Origin: Alligator mississippiensis
Lineage: Eukaryota > Chordata > Crocodylia > Alligatoridae
Direction of reading: 5' to 3'
Assembly: GCF_030867095.1 (NCBI RefSeq)
Contig: NC_081831.1
Location: 39,679,319-39,743,318 of the forward strand
DNA: 64,000 bases
Shown here: in pieces, positions 1 through 10,480 of the stretch
Position numbering within the stretch: the stretch's first letter is position 1
Layout of the letters: every line of letters starts with the position of its first letter
Made by a program: the position numbers and the translations under genes
Notes under the pieces: model-generated
Database searches by the model: none
The model's input: only the letters and a program-made list of their open reading frames with translations
What the model was told of the DNA's origin: nothing

Positions 1-417
1 TAGTGGGGGCTGAGGCTTTCTGGCGCCCCATATTCACCCTTCACTACGGATGCACAGGTGTGGCATTTCCTGAGGACTGCCCCACCACCAGCAGTCCCAC
101 CACTGCTCCAACCCCAGCAGGGTGTAGTTTTAGGTTATGCCCCAGGATCAGAGCTTCCACCATCCCCATAGCTGCTTCCCTGTACCTCCAAGATGTTATG
201 AGCAGCAACTCCAGCCACCTGATGCTCTCTCCTTAACTGATTGCAGCAGGCTGCCGGCTACACTGCTCAGAGCCCTGTTATAATAAACAGCTGGGCCCTG
301 TTCCCAGTCAGGCAATTGTGCCTGATTAGGAGTGCAGTCACCTGCAAGCTGCTTGGCTGTTTGCTCATGCTTCTTTGAGTAACAGGGCACACCCTGTTCT
401 CTGTTACATTCACTCAT
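1..417 (-). repeat. Interspersed LTR-like repeat, copy A (cut by window edge)
   Basis: This stretch is related in reverse complement to 9967-10390. Both contain the same succession of segments: a palindromic GTAACAG...CTGTTAC head, a block with TATAATAAA-like or GATAAAAGC sequence, a segment reading CTCATAACATCTTGGAGGTA, and a GC-rich tail with AATGCCACACCTGTG. The palindromic head lies at 379-407. TG-initiated ends with an internal A/T-rich TATA-like block suggest a long terminal repeat, but no partner LTR or coding region is visible. The copy runs off the left edge. Open frames here are short and unlike any known protein. Confidence 0.55.
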
Positions 418-443
418 GTATCCTGGTCAATAACTGCCTTTGT

Positions 444-451
444 ATTGGCCA
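444..451. repeat. Left target site duplication of the large hAT element
   Basis: ATTGGCCA here is repeated exactly at 7617-7624, just outside the right terminal inverted repeat. Eight base pairs is the standard hAT target duplication. Confidence 0.7.
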
Positions 452-778
452 CTGTAGGGCTGTGCAAAACAGCACCATTTTGTTTCAACTGCCATTTTGC
501 TGTTTCAAAGGGACAGTGCTTCGTTTGGACTTTCTGTTTCGTTTTGTCAAAACTATTTCACTATTTTGACGTGGTTTGACGTTTCACCTATAGGCTATAA
601 TGGAGAATCACAAAAATGCCTATAACTTTGTCATTTCTTACCTGATTCAAATGAAATCAGCAGAAAGGGTAGCTCCTGCTGAGGCCACAAAGCCTGCCAA
701 ATTTCAAGGAGATAGGTGCAGGGGTTTCTGGGAAACTGTACCTCAAGCTGCTGACAAGCAAAACTCGTGATACGTGTG

Positions 779-782
<4 letters not shown>

Positions 783-827
<45 letters not shown>
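783..827. repeat. (TG)n microsatellite
   Basis: About 22 uninterrupted TG dinucleotides. The open frames reading poly-His-Thr or poly-Val-Cys across it are artefacts of the repeat. Confidence 0.95.
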
Positions 828-829
<2 letters not shown>

Positions 830-1124
830 AGGCACGCCCTCACTGGCGCTGGGGCCTCTACATGACACGGTAGTATGCCCCAATGAGGTCTCCTCCTCCC
901 TTACAGCCTCAGCCCAGTCCATCACTTTAAATAACAACAGGTAAGTAAGCAGCACAGTAGCATTAGCATCAGGCAACCAGACTGTGACAGCCTTTCTTTC
1001 CTTTCCTTCAGGAGCTTCTTCTCTAGCAGCTGCCAGAGAACTCTCCCTGCCAGCCCCAGGCTTGCAGCTTAGATGTGCCCAGGGCCCTGCGTCCTTCCAG
1101 TCAGCTGACTAGGGACAGGTGCCA

Positions 1125-2230
1125 GGGGTGTTGGTCTAAGGACATGGCACTGGCAGACAAGGTTCTTTGGGTCAATCTGATATCTTTTAGTAGACCAACT
1201 GAATAGCTGGAGAAATATATCTTAGCAGCTTTCAGGTTGAAAAACCCTTCATCAGGCTAAGGAAGCACTTGCAGTTGCTGTGTGTGCTGTTCCTGGATGG
1301 AAGAAATAGTAAAGAAGTCACAGGCTGGCGAGCAATGCAGGCAAGAAAGCCAGTCAGTTAAAATGGAAATGGAGGTGTCAGTGTGTGAGGGACAGGCTGG
1401 GGTGGGGGGCAAGGGTGATGTAGCAGGTAAAAGTGGAGAGGTACCTGGGGAGTCAGTTGTCTGTCAGGTTGTAATGTCTCATAATTCCAATGTCCATATT
1501 GAGTCCTTGAGTTTCTGTACCTAGGAGGTTAATGAAGTGCAGTTCATATGCTCATCTGCGAAAAGTGGTTTGTAAATTCAATCAAGCACTGAACCTCGCT
1601 AGCCTCATCACCAGAAGCCAACTTACTACAGCCCAAAACACACCAAATGGATCCAGACCATGCCATGACAAAACATGCAAAACCTGCCAACAATATCTCC
1701 AGTATGGAGAGATCTTCACAATACATATCTCTATGTATCGAAAATGCATAGGAGACACCAAGTAACAACTGCGCACCAGAATGAGTGCACGCCGAAAATC
1801 TATCAAAGACAAGAACACCCAACTACCTATCTCTAATCTCTCAGGCCTGATCCTCAAAGGGAATTTACAAACCACTTTTCACAGATGAGCCTATGAACTG
1901 TACTTCATCAACCTCCTAGATACAGAAACTCATGGACTCAATATGGACATTGGAATTATGACACACTACAACCTGCCAGACATCTGACTCCCCGGGTATG
2001 TACTTTTACCTACGCTGCTATATCCCCCTCCCCCCCTCCGCGTCCCCACCCCAGCCTGTCCCTCATCCCTTGATGCCTCCATTTCCATTTTCACTGACTG
2101 GCTTTCTTGCCTGCATTGCATGCCAGCCTCTGACTTCTTTACTATTCCTTCTATCCAGGAACAGCACACACACCAACTGCAGGTGCTTCCTTAGCCTGAT
2201 GAAGGGTTTTTCAACCCAAAAGCTGGCATC
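1125..2230 (+). mobile_element. Penelope-like element relic in fold-back (inverted repeat) form
   Basis: The middle (about 1580-1990, plus strand) encodes pieces resembling the C-terminal part of Penelope-like elements: a Cys-rich CKTC segment, then a GIY-YIG-nuclease-like stretch with RTRM, RRKSIKDKNTQLP and YELYFINLLDTE, broken by stops. The left arm 1125-1577 is the inverse of 1860-2230, so the relic can fold on itself. Each arm contains the terminal block with a CTGATGA motif and a TTAGTAGACCAA-like motif seen in other copies of the family (54.7-55.5 kb). A second coding-end copy lies at 61375-61640. Family assignment rests on recognising the GIY-YIG-like end and the terminal block, not on a search. 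Confidence 0.6.
1578..1990 (+). pseudogene. Penelope-like reverse transcriptase/endonuclease, C-terminal fragment, broken
   Basis: Translation gives a zinc-knuckle-like DKTCKTCQQY segment followed by IGDTK, a stop, then RTRMSARRKSIKDKN and, after a gap and another stop, YELYFINLLDTETHGLN. The order of Cys cluster, G-T/R-x-R-x-H/R region and downstream YExxxINLL matches the end of Penelope-like proteins with a GIY-YIG nuclease. Stops and a deletion relative to the 61.4-kb copy mean it is not functional. Confidence 0.55.
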
Positions 2231-2289
2231 CCATACAGCTAAGCTGAGCTCACCTGGAGCCTCACAACTCCACTGCAACCAGCAAGCCT

Positions 2290-2560
2290 CAGGCCTGTCA
2301 AAGATGTGACGGGTCTGGGCTTTCCCCAGCCAGGACTGTGCGTGCGTGTGGTGGCTGGAGGTTATGGCACCTCCTACACACCTTTCACCAGGGAGATCCT
2401 GGTCCTGGCATTTCCTGGGGCTGCCGCACTGTTGGCAGTCCCACCAGGTTTCCCAACCCTGGCAGGATGCAGTTTTAGTGGTCATGCCCAGGACCTGGGG
2501 CCTCCTCCTTCCCCATAGCCCCTGCCTATACCTCCAAGTTCATCCTGGCACAGGAGCTCA
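2290..2560 (-). repeat. Interspersed LTR-like repeat, copy C (partial)
   Basis: Shares with copy A (1-417) the segment GATGCAGTTTTAG...CATGCCC...CCCCATAGCC...CCTATACCTCCAAG, in the same orientation, but lacks the palindromic head. It lies inside the large hAT element, between the PLE relic and the transposase 3' end. Confidence 0.45.
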
Positions 2561-2694
2561 GCAGGGACATGTTCTTCCTCTGCTGGCTGGTGATGTAGTG
2601 AGTGCCCCATCCAGCTCTGAGAGCAGGGCATTAAATGGTTCAGAAACCAGAAACCAAAAGGAAATAGGTGCGGACTAAGTGAGGAGGGTGGCAC

Positions 2695-5390
2695 TCACTC
2701 CGTCTGCACCTGGAGCTTGGGGAACCCCAGGAGTGGGAGGTCCACCTTGAGAAACACCAGCTGCTCCACCAAACCAGGATCCAAGGAGGTGCGTTGGGGT
2801 GCCACTACATCCCCAGCAATGCTGAACACCCTCTCACTTGGAACACTGGTTGGTGGACAAGACAGGTGTTCCTGGGCAACCGTAGCCAGACTGGCCACAT
2901 CTGGCTGCAGCTTGCCCAGTAGGCCAAACGGTCACACAGCAGCAGCTCCACATCCTTGGTGAAATAGGCAGCCACCAAGGCCTGAACACTACCTGCCTGA
3001 TGGTGGAGTCAGGTGCCTCTGGACCCCACTATGGAAGCCATGACCTTGGCCAACATTGGCAGCACCTGTCGTGGAAGAGGAGACTGGCTGGTGAATGATG
3101 TGCTGGCACAGGATAGTGGATCCTCCTCTTCCATGTCCCCCCACCTCCACTCTTCTGCCTCCCTGACTCTCTTCACCAGCACCTCCGTCCACTGATCCAG
3201 GATTTTGCTGCCACATATGCTGACACTCCCATTCACCCTTGGGTCACACATGGTGGCCAGCATGTGGACTGTACTGGAGTGCAAGGGATCAAGCCATTTC
3301 CTGATGAGGAATTAGATAAATACCTTAAACTTTGATTATATGAGTGATAAGATGACATAACCGCTTTGTGGAAAATCGCTGGCTCTGTACAGTAGAACAG
3401 ATAAGGAAAAGTGTTTGTTCTTTGTAACTCCTCTGCAACTGCTTCGCTCACTGTGGCCTTGAAGATAGCAAATAGTATGTACAGCTCTGATTTCCAGGTG
3501 CAAGAAAGGAGTGTTATTTCTCCCTTTGTCTCCCTCATAGTTCTCATCCTGATAACAGCAAAGAAATAATGAGGTAATGTTTGTAGCTGTTTTTCTAGCT
3601 AATTCCACTACATGATCACGTGAGTTGTAAGCGACTGATAAGCCTCCTGATTTTGGAGGGGGGTGGGGAACCCCTTCCAAGTGCTTGAGAAATCCATGTC
3701 ACTTTGGGGTCTCCCCTACAGCTGTAGTTTCATTTGAATAAAAGCTTCTGCTGACCTGACCCAAAAGTATGCTGCATGTGTTTCCACGACACTGATGCCC
3801 TCTTTCAGCCACCTCACCAGTGCCTGCATGTCTGGTGACAGTGGCTTGCCCCAGCCAGGAACATGATCCCCTGGAACTTCTCCATTTGGTTCTGAAGTTC
3901 CCTCACTACAGGGATCACCTGGCTAAGGAGGGGATTGCCAGCGCTGAGGCTCTTGGTGTCCTCGAGGAAGGGCTTGAGGACCACCAAGATATGGGAGATG
4001 GTACCCCACTCAGCTCTGTTAAGCAAAGCCATCTCACGGATGGCCTTCTGTTCCTCCACCAGCCTCTCGAGCATCAAGTATGTGGAATTCCACCAAGTCT
4101 CTACATCCTGCATGATTTTGTGCTATGGGATGTTTAGCTCTGCCTGTTTGTCCCACAGTATCTTGCCCCCCTTGATGCTCTGGTGGAAGTAGGCTGCCAT
4201 CTTCCTGCATTTGGAAATGGGCTTGCTGGTGGTGCTGGTGCCATCACCAGCAGCCCTATCCCTCTCCAAGGCATCCCTGACAATGAGGTGCAACTTGTGT
4301 GCCACACAGCGGATGCCAACACAGTTGACATCACGGACCAGCTTGACCATATTGGCCCCATTGTCAGTGACCATGAAGCCGCAGGTGAGCTCGCCCTGCC
4401 CAACAAGCAACCCCTGCACCAAGCGGTTCATGGCCCCCATGATCTCAGTTGCTGTGTGGGACTCATCCATCACCTCAGCTTGAAGAAGAGCCCAATGACA
4501 GCCTGACTGGTTGCACCAGTGCCCTGTGAGGGAGAGGTAGGCATGATCTCCACCCCAGCTGCTCGAGATGTCCGAGGTGAAATGTAAGGCCACCTGCGGA
4601 CCTGCCCTGGGCAGCTCCTCCCTCAAGTACTCCCTGCATGCCTCATACAGGGAGGGTACCACCGTCCTGCTGAAGGTGGTGCGTGCGGGCACTTGGTATG
4701 ATGGGGCCACAAGCACCATGAGCCGCCTGAACCCTGGCTGCTCAACTAAGGAGAAGGGCTGGCCATCCAGAACAAGCATCTCCCCAGTGCTCTGGGTGAT
4801 CTCGCTTGCCTTTGCAACACCCCTCCTTTTCTGTCTGCCTTTCCCCCACTATTCCAGGGTGGCCTGCCTCTGGTTCGGGGGATAGGGGCTTTGAAGCAAG
4901 AGGGGGACCTCTTTTTGGGCATGCTCCCACTGGTGCCAGACTGAGGAGGAGCAAGGGCAAGGGAGTGGTGCATGCAGAGATGCATCAGCATCCCTGTGGT
5001 GCTCATGTTTTTCATTCCCTTGCTCCAGCTGGTTTTGGTTTGGCAGTGCAGGCAGATAGCGTATGTGGGATCATCTGCCAGCTCAAAATGATCCCAGACC
5101 ACACTACCTGTTCACTTCTGGGGTGCAGATGCATGTACGGATGCTGCAATTTCCCCTTCCTCAGCAGGCAGAGGCACAGGAGGAGCAGACTCAGCTGAGC
5201 CACTTGCCTCCATAACCTCTACCTCATCCAAAGTGCCTTCTGGGGAAGGAGACCTGGCTCTAGAGGAAACTTGAGGGGTGTGGAGCACAAACTCAGATGA
5301 TTCCTCCTCCTTCCCCAAAATTTCCCTTGTTATGGCACTCAGATCCAGATCCAACTCCAGCTCTTCCTCTGGCACTGGAAGGCTCAGCAT
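2695..5390 (-). pseudogene. hAT transposase (BED zinc finger, RNase H-like core, hAT dimerisation domain), disrupted
   Basis: Read on the minus strand. An acidic N-terminus (5390-5112) is followed after one in-frame TGA by a BED-type zinc finger (about 5102-4940: WDHFELAD, CLHC, then HLCMHH). A frameshift near 4800-4850 precedes the catalytic core at 4779-4123, with FTSDISSSW, VTDNGANM and CVAHKLHLIVRDAL. A stop near 4125 and 4113-3814 (VETWWNSTYLML) follow. A solo LTR then interrupts the frame at 3305-3791, after which come LATMCDPRV (about 3240) and the C-terminal dimerisation motif ERVFSIAGDVV...LVEQLVFLK (2898-2695). The order is complete for a ZBED/Ac-like hAT transposase, but several breaks make it non-functional. 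Confidence 0.85.
3305..3791 (+). mobile_element. Solo LTR (487 bp) nested in the hAT transposase
   Basis: The unit begins TGAGGAATTAG and ends TTTCCACGACA, the TG...CA ends of retroviral LTRs. It is flanked by an exact 4-bp duplication CTGA (3301-3304 and 3792-3795). Removing it and one CTGA rejoins the transposase reading frame. An AATAAA signal at about 3739, 53 bp before the end, fits an R/U5 boundary and sets the plus orientation. A 4-bp duplication is usual for gammaretrovirus-like (ERV1) elements. No internal retroviral coding sequence is present, so it is a solo LTR left by recombination. Confidence 0.8.
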
Positions 5391-6170
5391 GGGAAGTTAA
5401 ATGGGGGTGGAGGAGACTGTCATGCTGGTGCTGCTTGTTGTCATGGTGGTGGTGGGGTGTGTGTGTGTGTGGGGGGGGAGGTTATGGCTGGTGCTCTTGG
5501 AGGAGATGCAGACTCAGGCACAGGCAGTGACACTGGCACTGCTCTCCTCTCCTTGCTGCCTGTAGAACTGGAAGCCACAGGCCTACTAGATGTAAGAAAG
5601 AGGCTGTGTCTCAGTTTGGGGGTGGGGCAGGGGCAACACATCGGGTGTGCGTGAGGGTGCATGTGCACCCTGAGAGCGCTGGTGCACCCCCTGTCAGGCC
5701 GCACTCCCTGTTTAGTCAGCAGGCAGGGGGGTAGGTGGGAGTACCAATGCCCCCCCGCTCCACACACACACACAAGTGCCAGCCGGGGAGCAGGGCCACC
5801 AGCAAAAGTGGCTGCGCTGCTTCCAGAAGTGTCTGCCAGGGGGATTCCGGGGGACTCCTCCACCCCACCAGTCAGTGGGATCGGCTTTTGGGGGACCCCC
5901 TGCCCAGTCGCTGACTGGTGTCAGGGGATGGCACTTCCCCCACACCTCCAACTCAAGAGGCACCAGACACCCATGGGGGGGAACTTACAGTTCTCCCTCT
6001 ACCCCCTCTTCTGCCCCTCCCTGAAGGCTTGCCAGCCTTTCCAGCATGCTTCATGGTGTTTTTCATAGTGTGTTTGCCTTGGTATGCTGGAAAATTTGTG
6101 TGTTCTTCTGTAATGTAATCTGTATTTATGTAATATATGTAAATAATTGTATGCATGTGTATTTGTGTAA

Positions 6171-6833
6171 TTTCATAGATTTCATAGACATTAGGGCTGG
6201 AAGGGACCTCGGAAGATCTTCGAGTCCAGCCCCCTGCCCAAAGGGCAGGAAGTCAGCTGGGGTCATAGGATCCCAGCAAGATAAGCATCCAGTTTGCTCT
6301 TGAAGGTGTTCAATGTAGGCGTTTGAACCACCTCTGGTGGCAGGCTGTTCCAGACCTTGGGGACTCGGACAGTAAAGAAATTCTTCCTTATGTCCAGCCT
6401 GAAACGGTCTTGTAGTAGTTTATGACCGTTCAACCTAGTCGTCATCCCTTGGGGCGCTCTGGTGAACAAATGTTCCCCCAGATACTGGTGGTCACCCCTG
6501 ATAAACTTATAGGTGGCCATCAGATCACTCCTGAGCCTGCGCTTTTCCAGGCTAAAAAGCCCCATGGCTCTCAGCCTGTCATCGCAGGGTCTGCTTCCCT
6601 GACCTCTGATCATGCACGTGGCTCTTTTCTGGACTCTCTCAAGCTTCTCCACATCCTTTTTGAATTGTGGATCCCAAAACTGGACGCAGTACTCCGGCTG
6701 CGGCCTCACCAAGGCTGAGTACAAGGGGAGAATGATGTCCCGGGATTTGCTTGAGTAGCATCTATGGATGCAAGCCAGCATTTTGGTCGCTTTACTAGCT
6801 GCAGCATTGCATTGCAGGCTCATGTTCATCTTG
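6171..6833 (-). mobile_element. CR1 LINE, 5'-truncated, antisense inside the hAT element
   Basis: The 3' end on the minus strand is the CR1 terminus with a TTTCATAGA-type tail (6171-6195 in plus orientation). The minus-strand frame 6263-6833 encodes the end of the CR1 reverse transcriptase protein with [38 protein letters not shown] and VWNSLPPEVV. It aligns with the intronic copy at 35.07-36.04 kb and belongs to the same subfamily. It stops abruptly at about 6833, where a degenerate (ATGT)n tract begins. Confidence 0.9.
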
Positions 6834-6900
6834 ATGTATGTATTCATGTATGTATGCATTACATCTGTAATGTATGTATGTATTTATGTATTTTACAGAG
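6834..6900. repeat. Degenerate (ATGT)n simple repeat
   Basis: Interrupted TATG/TGTA units abut the truncated 5' end of the CR1 copy. The A/T-rich region continues to about 7000 with no feature I recognise. Confidence 0.7.
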
Positions 6901-7616
6901 AGGCATGTAATAAATAAAATATATAAATGTATGTAATATGTGTTCATGTATAGATTCTATGTTATAATATGCAATATATGCTGTTCTTACCTGCACAGTA
7001 AATGGAATGCACACTGTGAGAAAAAGCACAGATTTCTTTTCTGGGGGAAAAGAATCAAAATAGAGTAACAAAAACAAAAAGAAGATTTTGGGGGTGGAAT
7101 AAACTGAAAGGAATGACTGAATATAATAATAAAAGAGTACAGAAAACAAAAGGTATTGAATTCCACTTGCTAGTAACAGGCTAGCAAGTAGGAAGTGATA
7201 GCCTTTCTCTGATGCTGCTGAGCTGCTGGAAGAGCTGCTCAGTAACTGACCCCAAGGAAGAAAGCTCAGTTCAAACAATGCTGCTTTTTATGCTGTTTTT
7301 TCATCCCTCCCCCAGAGCACTGGGATTGGAAGGGACCTCAGGGAAGGATCACAGTCACTGGCCAGCTACACATGTCAATGTCAGAGCAGTCTTTTCCTGC
7401 TCTTCCTCCTCTCTCTCCTTAGTTTCTGTTTTCCTGCAAGCAAGCCCAGCTTCAAAACTCAAAATATTTTGAAACTTTTGAAAAATTTCAACTGCCCTCG
7501 TTTCGTTTCAAGGTTGTTTTGAAGCCTTTCATTTTGTTTCGATTTTGCTGTTTTAAGCTCAAAACAAGTCAAAACAGCGTTGAAACAAAACACCCAGCAA
7601 ACATTTGCACAGCTCT

Positions 7617-7624
7617 ATTGGCCA
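7617..7624. repeat. Right target site duplication of the large hAT element
   Basis: Exact partner of ATTGGCCA at 444-451. It follows directly on the right terminal inverted repeat. Confidence 0.7.
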
Positions 7625-8990
7625 GTTTTATGACATGACACAGAAGCATCCTCTGAATACCATAAAAAATCTCTATGGCCATGTGTAGAGAAAACAAGAG
7701 CCATGTGTGCACAACACTTTAAAGCAGGCAAATGCTTTTGCACTGCTTTAATGGTGTCAGTGTTTGCACTCCTCAACGGTGTATTGCGCATGAATTCCAG
7801 CTGCTGTAGGAAATTTGGCGGTGTAATATGCCTTAAATGACTTGGGGTGCAGCAAACTAAAACTCCCCCGAGGAGTTTTAGATTGCTGCCCCTACAGCCG
7901 TGGAGTGAAGCACCAGGCTCCATGCAGCTCAGGGGCTCTGCAGGAAGCCCTGTAGGCAGCCCGGCAACAGCCTGGAAAAGCAGGCTCTGCCCAAGAAAAA
8001 CAATGAGAACCTGATCTTTCCCTCCTATCTCTCCCCCGCCCCTCCCCAGCCTGCCTACTTGCCTGCTTGCCTGGGAGTCCAGTGCTTCCCTCCACGGCTG
8101 CGATGCTACCCCGGGACCGCCTGAGCTGCGTGCCTACAGGCAGGTGCTGTCTCAGGGGTGGGCACTGCTGCTATGGAGGAAAACACCAGCTCCACCACAG
8201 CCCAGGGACCACTCCACCCACTAGCAGCTTGCCCTCCCCTCCCTGCCAGAAAGGCAGGTAAGCCAGCAGGGTGTGTGCACGACATGGGGGTTTAATCATC
8301 CCCTATTGAAGCAGTGTTTTTTTAAACCCACCACTTCAATTTAGGGCCCCCATTTCATCTAACATGCCCTATGACTACTGGCCTGACAGCTGTTTATCCA
8401 ACACTAAAGTAATTAGCTACTGACCAGTAACAATCTGGGATAGCGAACTTCCAGAACATGACTGCAGTATACTGCCATATGGGGGCACCATTTGTGTTGA
8501 TGCTCTCTCATTACGGCTCCAGACTGAGTTCTGCATAGAATGTTAGAATAGGAAAGGCCTTTGTTATTCTGAAGTTTAGGTGTTACTGCCAGTCATTCCA
8601 AATCTTTGCTGCACCATAAAATGTTGCCCATGAACCAAACCAAGAAGCACCTCTTTGCCAAATGGAGCTGCCCTGGATAATATCCTGTGGAAGTTACTAC
8701 ACTATTGAATCCTCCTATTCCTCCTCCACCTATATCAATATACTGCCAGAATTCAAAGCCAGAAAGCCAAATACTTCTGCCTACATGACTGCGAATGCAT
8801 GTGCCTCATTCTATTCAGCTTAATAAATGTCAATATCCTTGTGCTCAGCAGCATATCCTCTATGGTGGCTGACAGCACACTGAAAATTGGCAGCAACAGA
8901 GTATGGACAAGTTATAAGATGCCAGGAGAGGAATCCCAGTATCAAAAATATATATATGTGGGAAGAAAGCAGTGCAGGGCACACTCCTAG
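7625..8990. other. Gene-free stretch, nothing recognised
   Basis: Only short open frames on both strands, with no protein family, splice-site pairs or repeat ends I can name. Short C/T-rich and G/A-rich runs occur near 8000-8260. Confidence 0.5.
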
Positions 8991-9254
8991 AGTGTGCCCA
9001 GAGGCAACCAGAGGCTGGGTCCTCCACGAAGATGCTCTGGCACCCAGCCAGAGCATCTCTGTGTCTGCCCCGTGCCCCTGCTGCCCATGTTGGAACAAAT
9101 ACAAGTACACCAAGGCTGTGGCTCCAACCCAGGCAAGCAGGGACATGGGAGTAGGGACTGTGGGTGGAGACTGTGTGGGGTGGAGGAGACTGCTCTGGAG
9201 GGGTGGGTACCCCACCTGCTCCCCTACCATGTGGTGCACAGCCCCCTCCCCCCC

Positions 9255-9255
<1 letters not shown>

Positions 9256-9285
<30 letters not shown>
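9256..9285. repeat. (CAG)10 trinucleotide repeat
   Basis: Ten pure CAG units preceded by a C run. Open frames cross it on both strands (poly-Gln, poly-Ala, poly-Ser, poly-Leu), as expected when a triplet repeat lies in GC-rich DNA. None has homology I recognise. A second short run, (GCT)6-like, lies at 9711-9729. Confidence 0.95.
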
Positions 9286-9286
<1 letters not shown>

Positions 9287-9779
9287 TGTCAGGGCACTCA
9301 TGCCCACTCCTGGCAGAGACCCCTGGTGGCTGTACATGCCGCAGGTGTGGCCCTGGCCCAGGCCATGCACCCTTGGGCAGAACTGGGCCATTCTTGCTGT
9401 CACCCGGGGTCCCAGTACAGCACGCAGAAGCCGCATGCCTTTGGGCTGGGCAGGTCCTGCCTCCGTGGAGCTGGCCCAGCCTGCTGGTGCATGGGGCACA
9501 TGGAGGCAGGACCCGACCCAGCCTGAGGACACACGGCTTCTGCATGTGGTTCCAGAACCCTGGATGACAGCAAGAGCCGGCCCAGTTTTGTCCAAGGGTG
9601 CCCACCAGTAGGCTAGGCCCAAGCCCTGAAGCATATACAGCCATTGCTATGGTTCTCTGCAGCTACACCACAGCAGGTCTCTGTCAGGAGCGGGCATTAG
9701 CACCCCAATGGCTGCTGCTGCTGCTGCTGGGGGGCAGGGGTGGAGGACTCATCCCCCTGAGCAGTCCTTCATCCCCACA

Positions 9780-9965
9780 CAGTTCCTCCCTCTTCCACAC
9801 AGTCCCTCCACACCACAAACCCCACACCCACAAACCACACCCACAAACCCCGCACCACCCCAAACCCTGGTACAAGCCTCACACTGCCCCTACAAACCTG
9901 ACCCCCACAAACCCTACACCCACCCACAAACACCCTCAACTCCTCCACAAACCCCACACCCATCC
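9780..9965. repeat. C/A-rich minisatellite, CCCACAAAC-type units
   Basis: Imperfect tandem units of CCACAAACCCCACACC and CCCACAAACC. Period and composition vary and no coding sense is apparent. Confidence 0.8.
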
Positions 9966-9966
9966 T

Positions 9967-10480
9967 GTAACAGAGCACAAGTTGTGCTCTGTTACTCACA
10001 GGGGCGTGGGCAAGCAGTAGAGCAGCCTGCAGGTGGCTGCACTCTTAATCTGGCACAACAGCCTGATCGGGAACAGGGCCCAGCTGCTTGTGATAAAAGC
10101 AGGCCCTGAGCCAAGGAGCCAGCAGTTTTCTGCTAACAGCCAAGGGGAGAACATTGCCTGGCTGGAGTTGCTGCTCATAACATCTTGGAGGTACAGAGCA
10201 GGAGTTATGGGGAAGGTGGAGGCTCCTGGTCCTGGAGCATGACCTAAAACTACACACTGCTGGGGCTGGATAATGTGGTGGAACTGCTGGTGGTGTGGCA
10301 GTGTCCAGAAAATGCCACACCTGTGCCTCCCCAGTGAAGGGTGAGTGTGGGGTGCCAGAAAGCCTCAGCCCCACTGCCTTGCAGGTTACCCCGTGGAGGA
10401 GAAAGACTAGGAGAGCACACCCCAAAGAAAAAGCAAGGGCCCAGGTTAACTGTGGAGCCTGGAGTGGGGTCCAGGTCATG
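9967..10480 (+). repeat. Interspersed LTR-like repeat, copy B
   Basis: Inverse of copy A at 1-417. It starts with a 29-nt perfect palindrome (14-bp arms, one central base, 9967-9995) and continues through a GATAAAAGC block (about 10090) and a GC-rich body with AATGCCACACCTGTG (about 10311). Its right border is unclear because it merges into a minisatellite. Confidence 0.55.

Larger units (their letters stand above)
452..7616 (-). mobile_element. Large relic hAT DNA transposon with nested insertions
   Basis: The ends are terminal inverted repeats: TAGGGCTGTGCAAAA at 455-469 on the left, and the complement of TAGAGCTGTGCAAA on the right, ending at 7616-7617. An 8-bp direct repeat ATTGGCCA flanks the unit at 444-451 and 7617-7624, the target duplication size typical of hAT elements. 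Sub-terminal A/T-rich blocks of similar sequence (GTTTCAA, TTTTGCTGTTT) lie inside both ends. The interior encodes a minus-strand hAT transposase (2695-5390). The element has been invaded by a PLE, an LTR, a CR1 and simple repeats, which explains its length. Three extra bases (CTG) at the left end leave the exact left border uncertain. Confidence 0.75.

Noticed and set aside
8820..9644. 274-codon minus-strand frame containing poly-Cys/Ala-type runs
   Set aside because: It is driven by the (CAG)10 tract and GC-rich surroundings. Opposite-strand frames are equally long, with no homology and no splice support.
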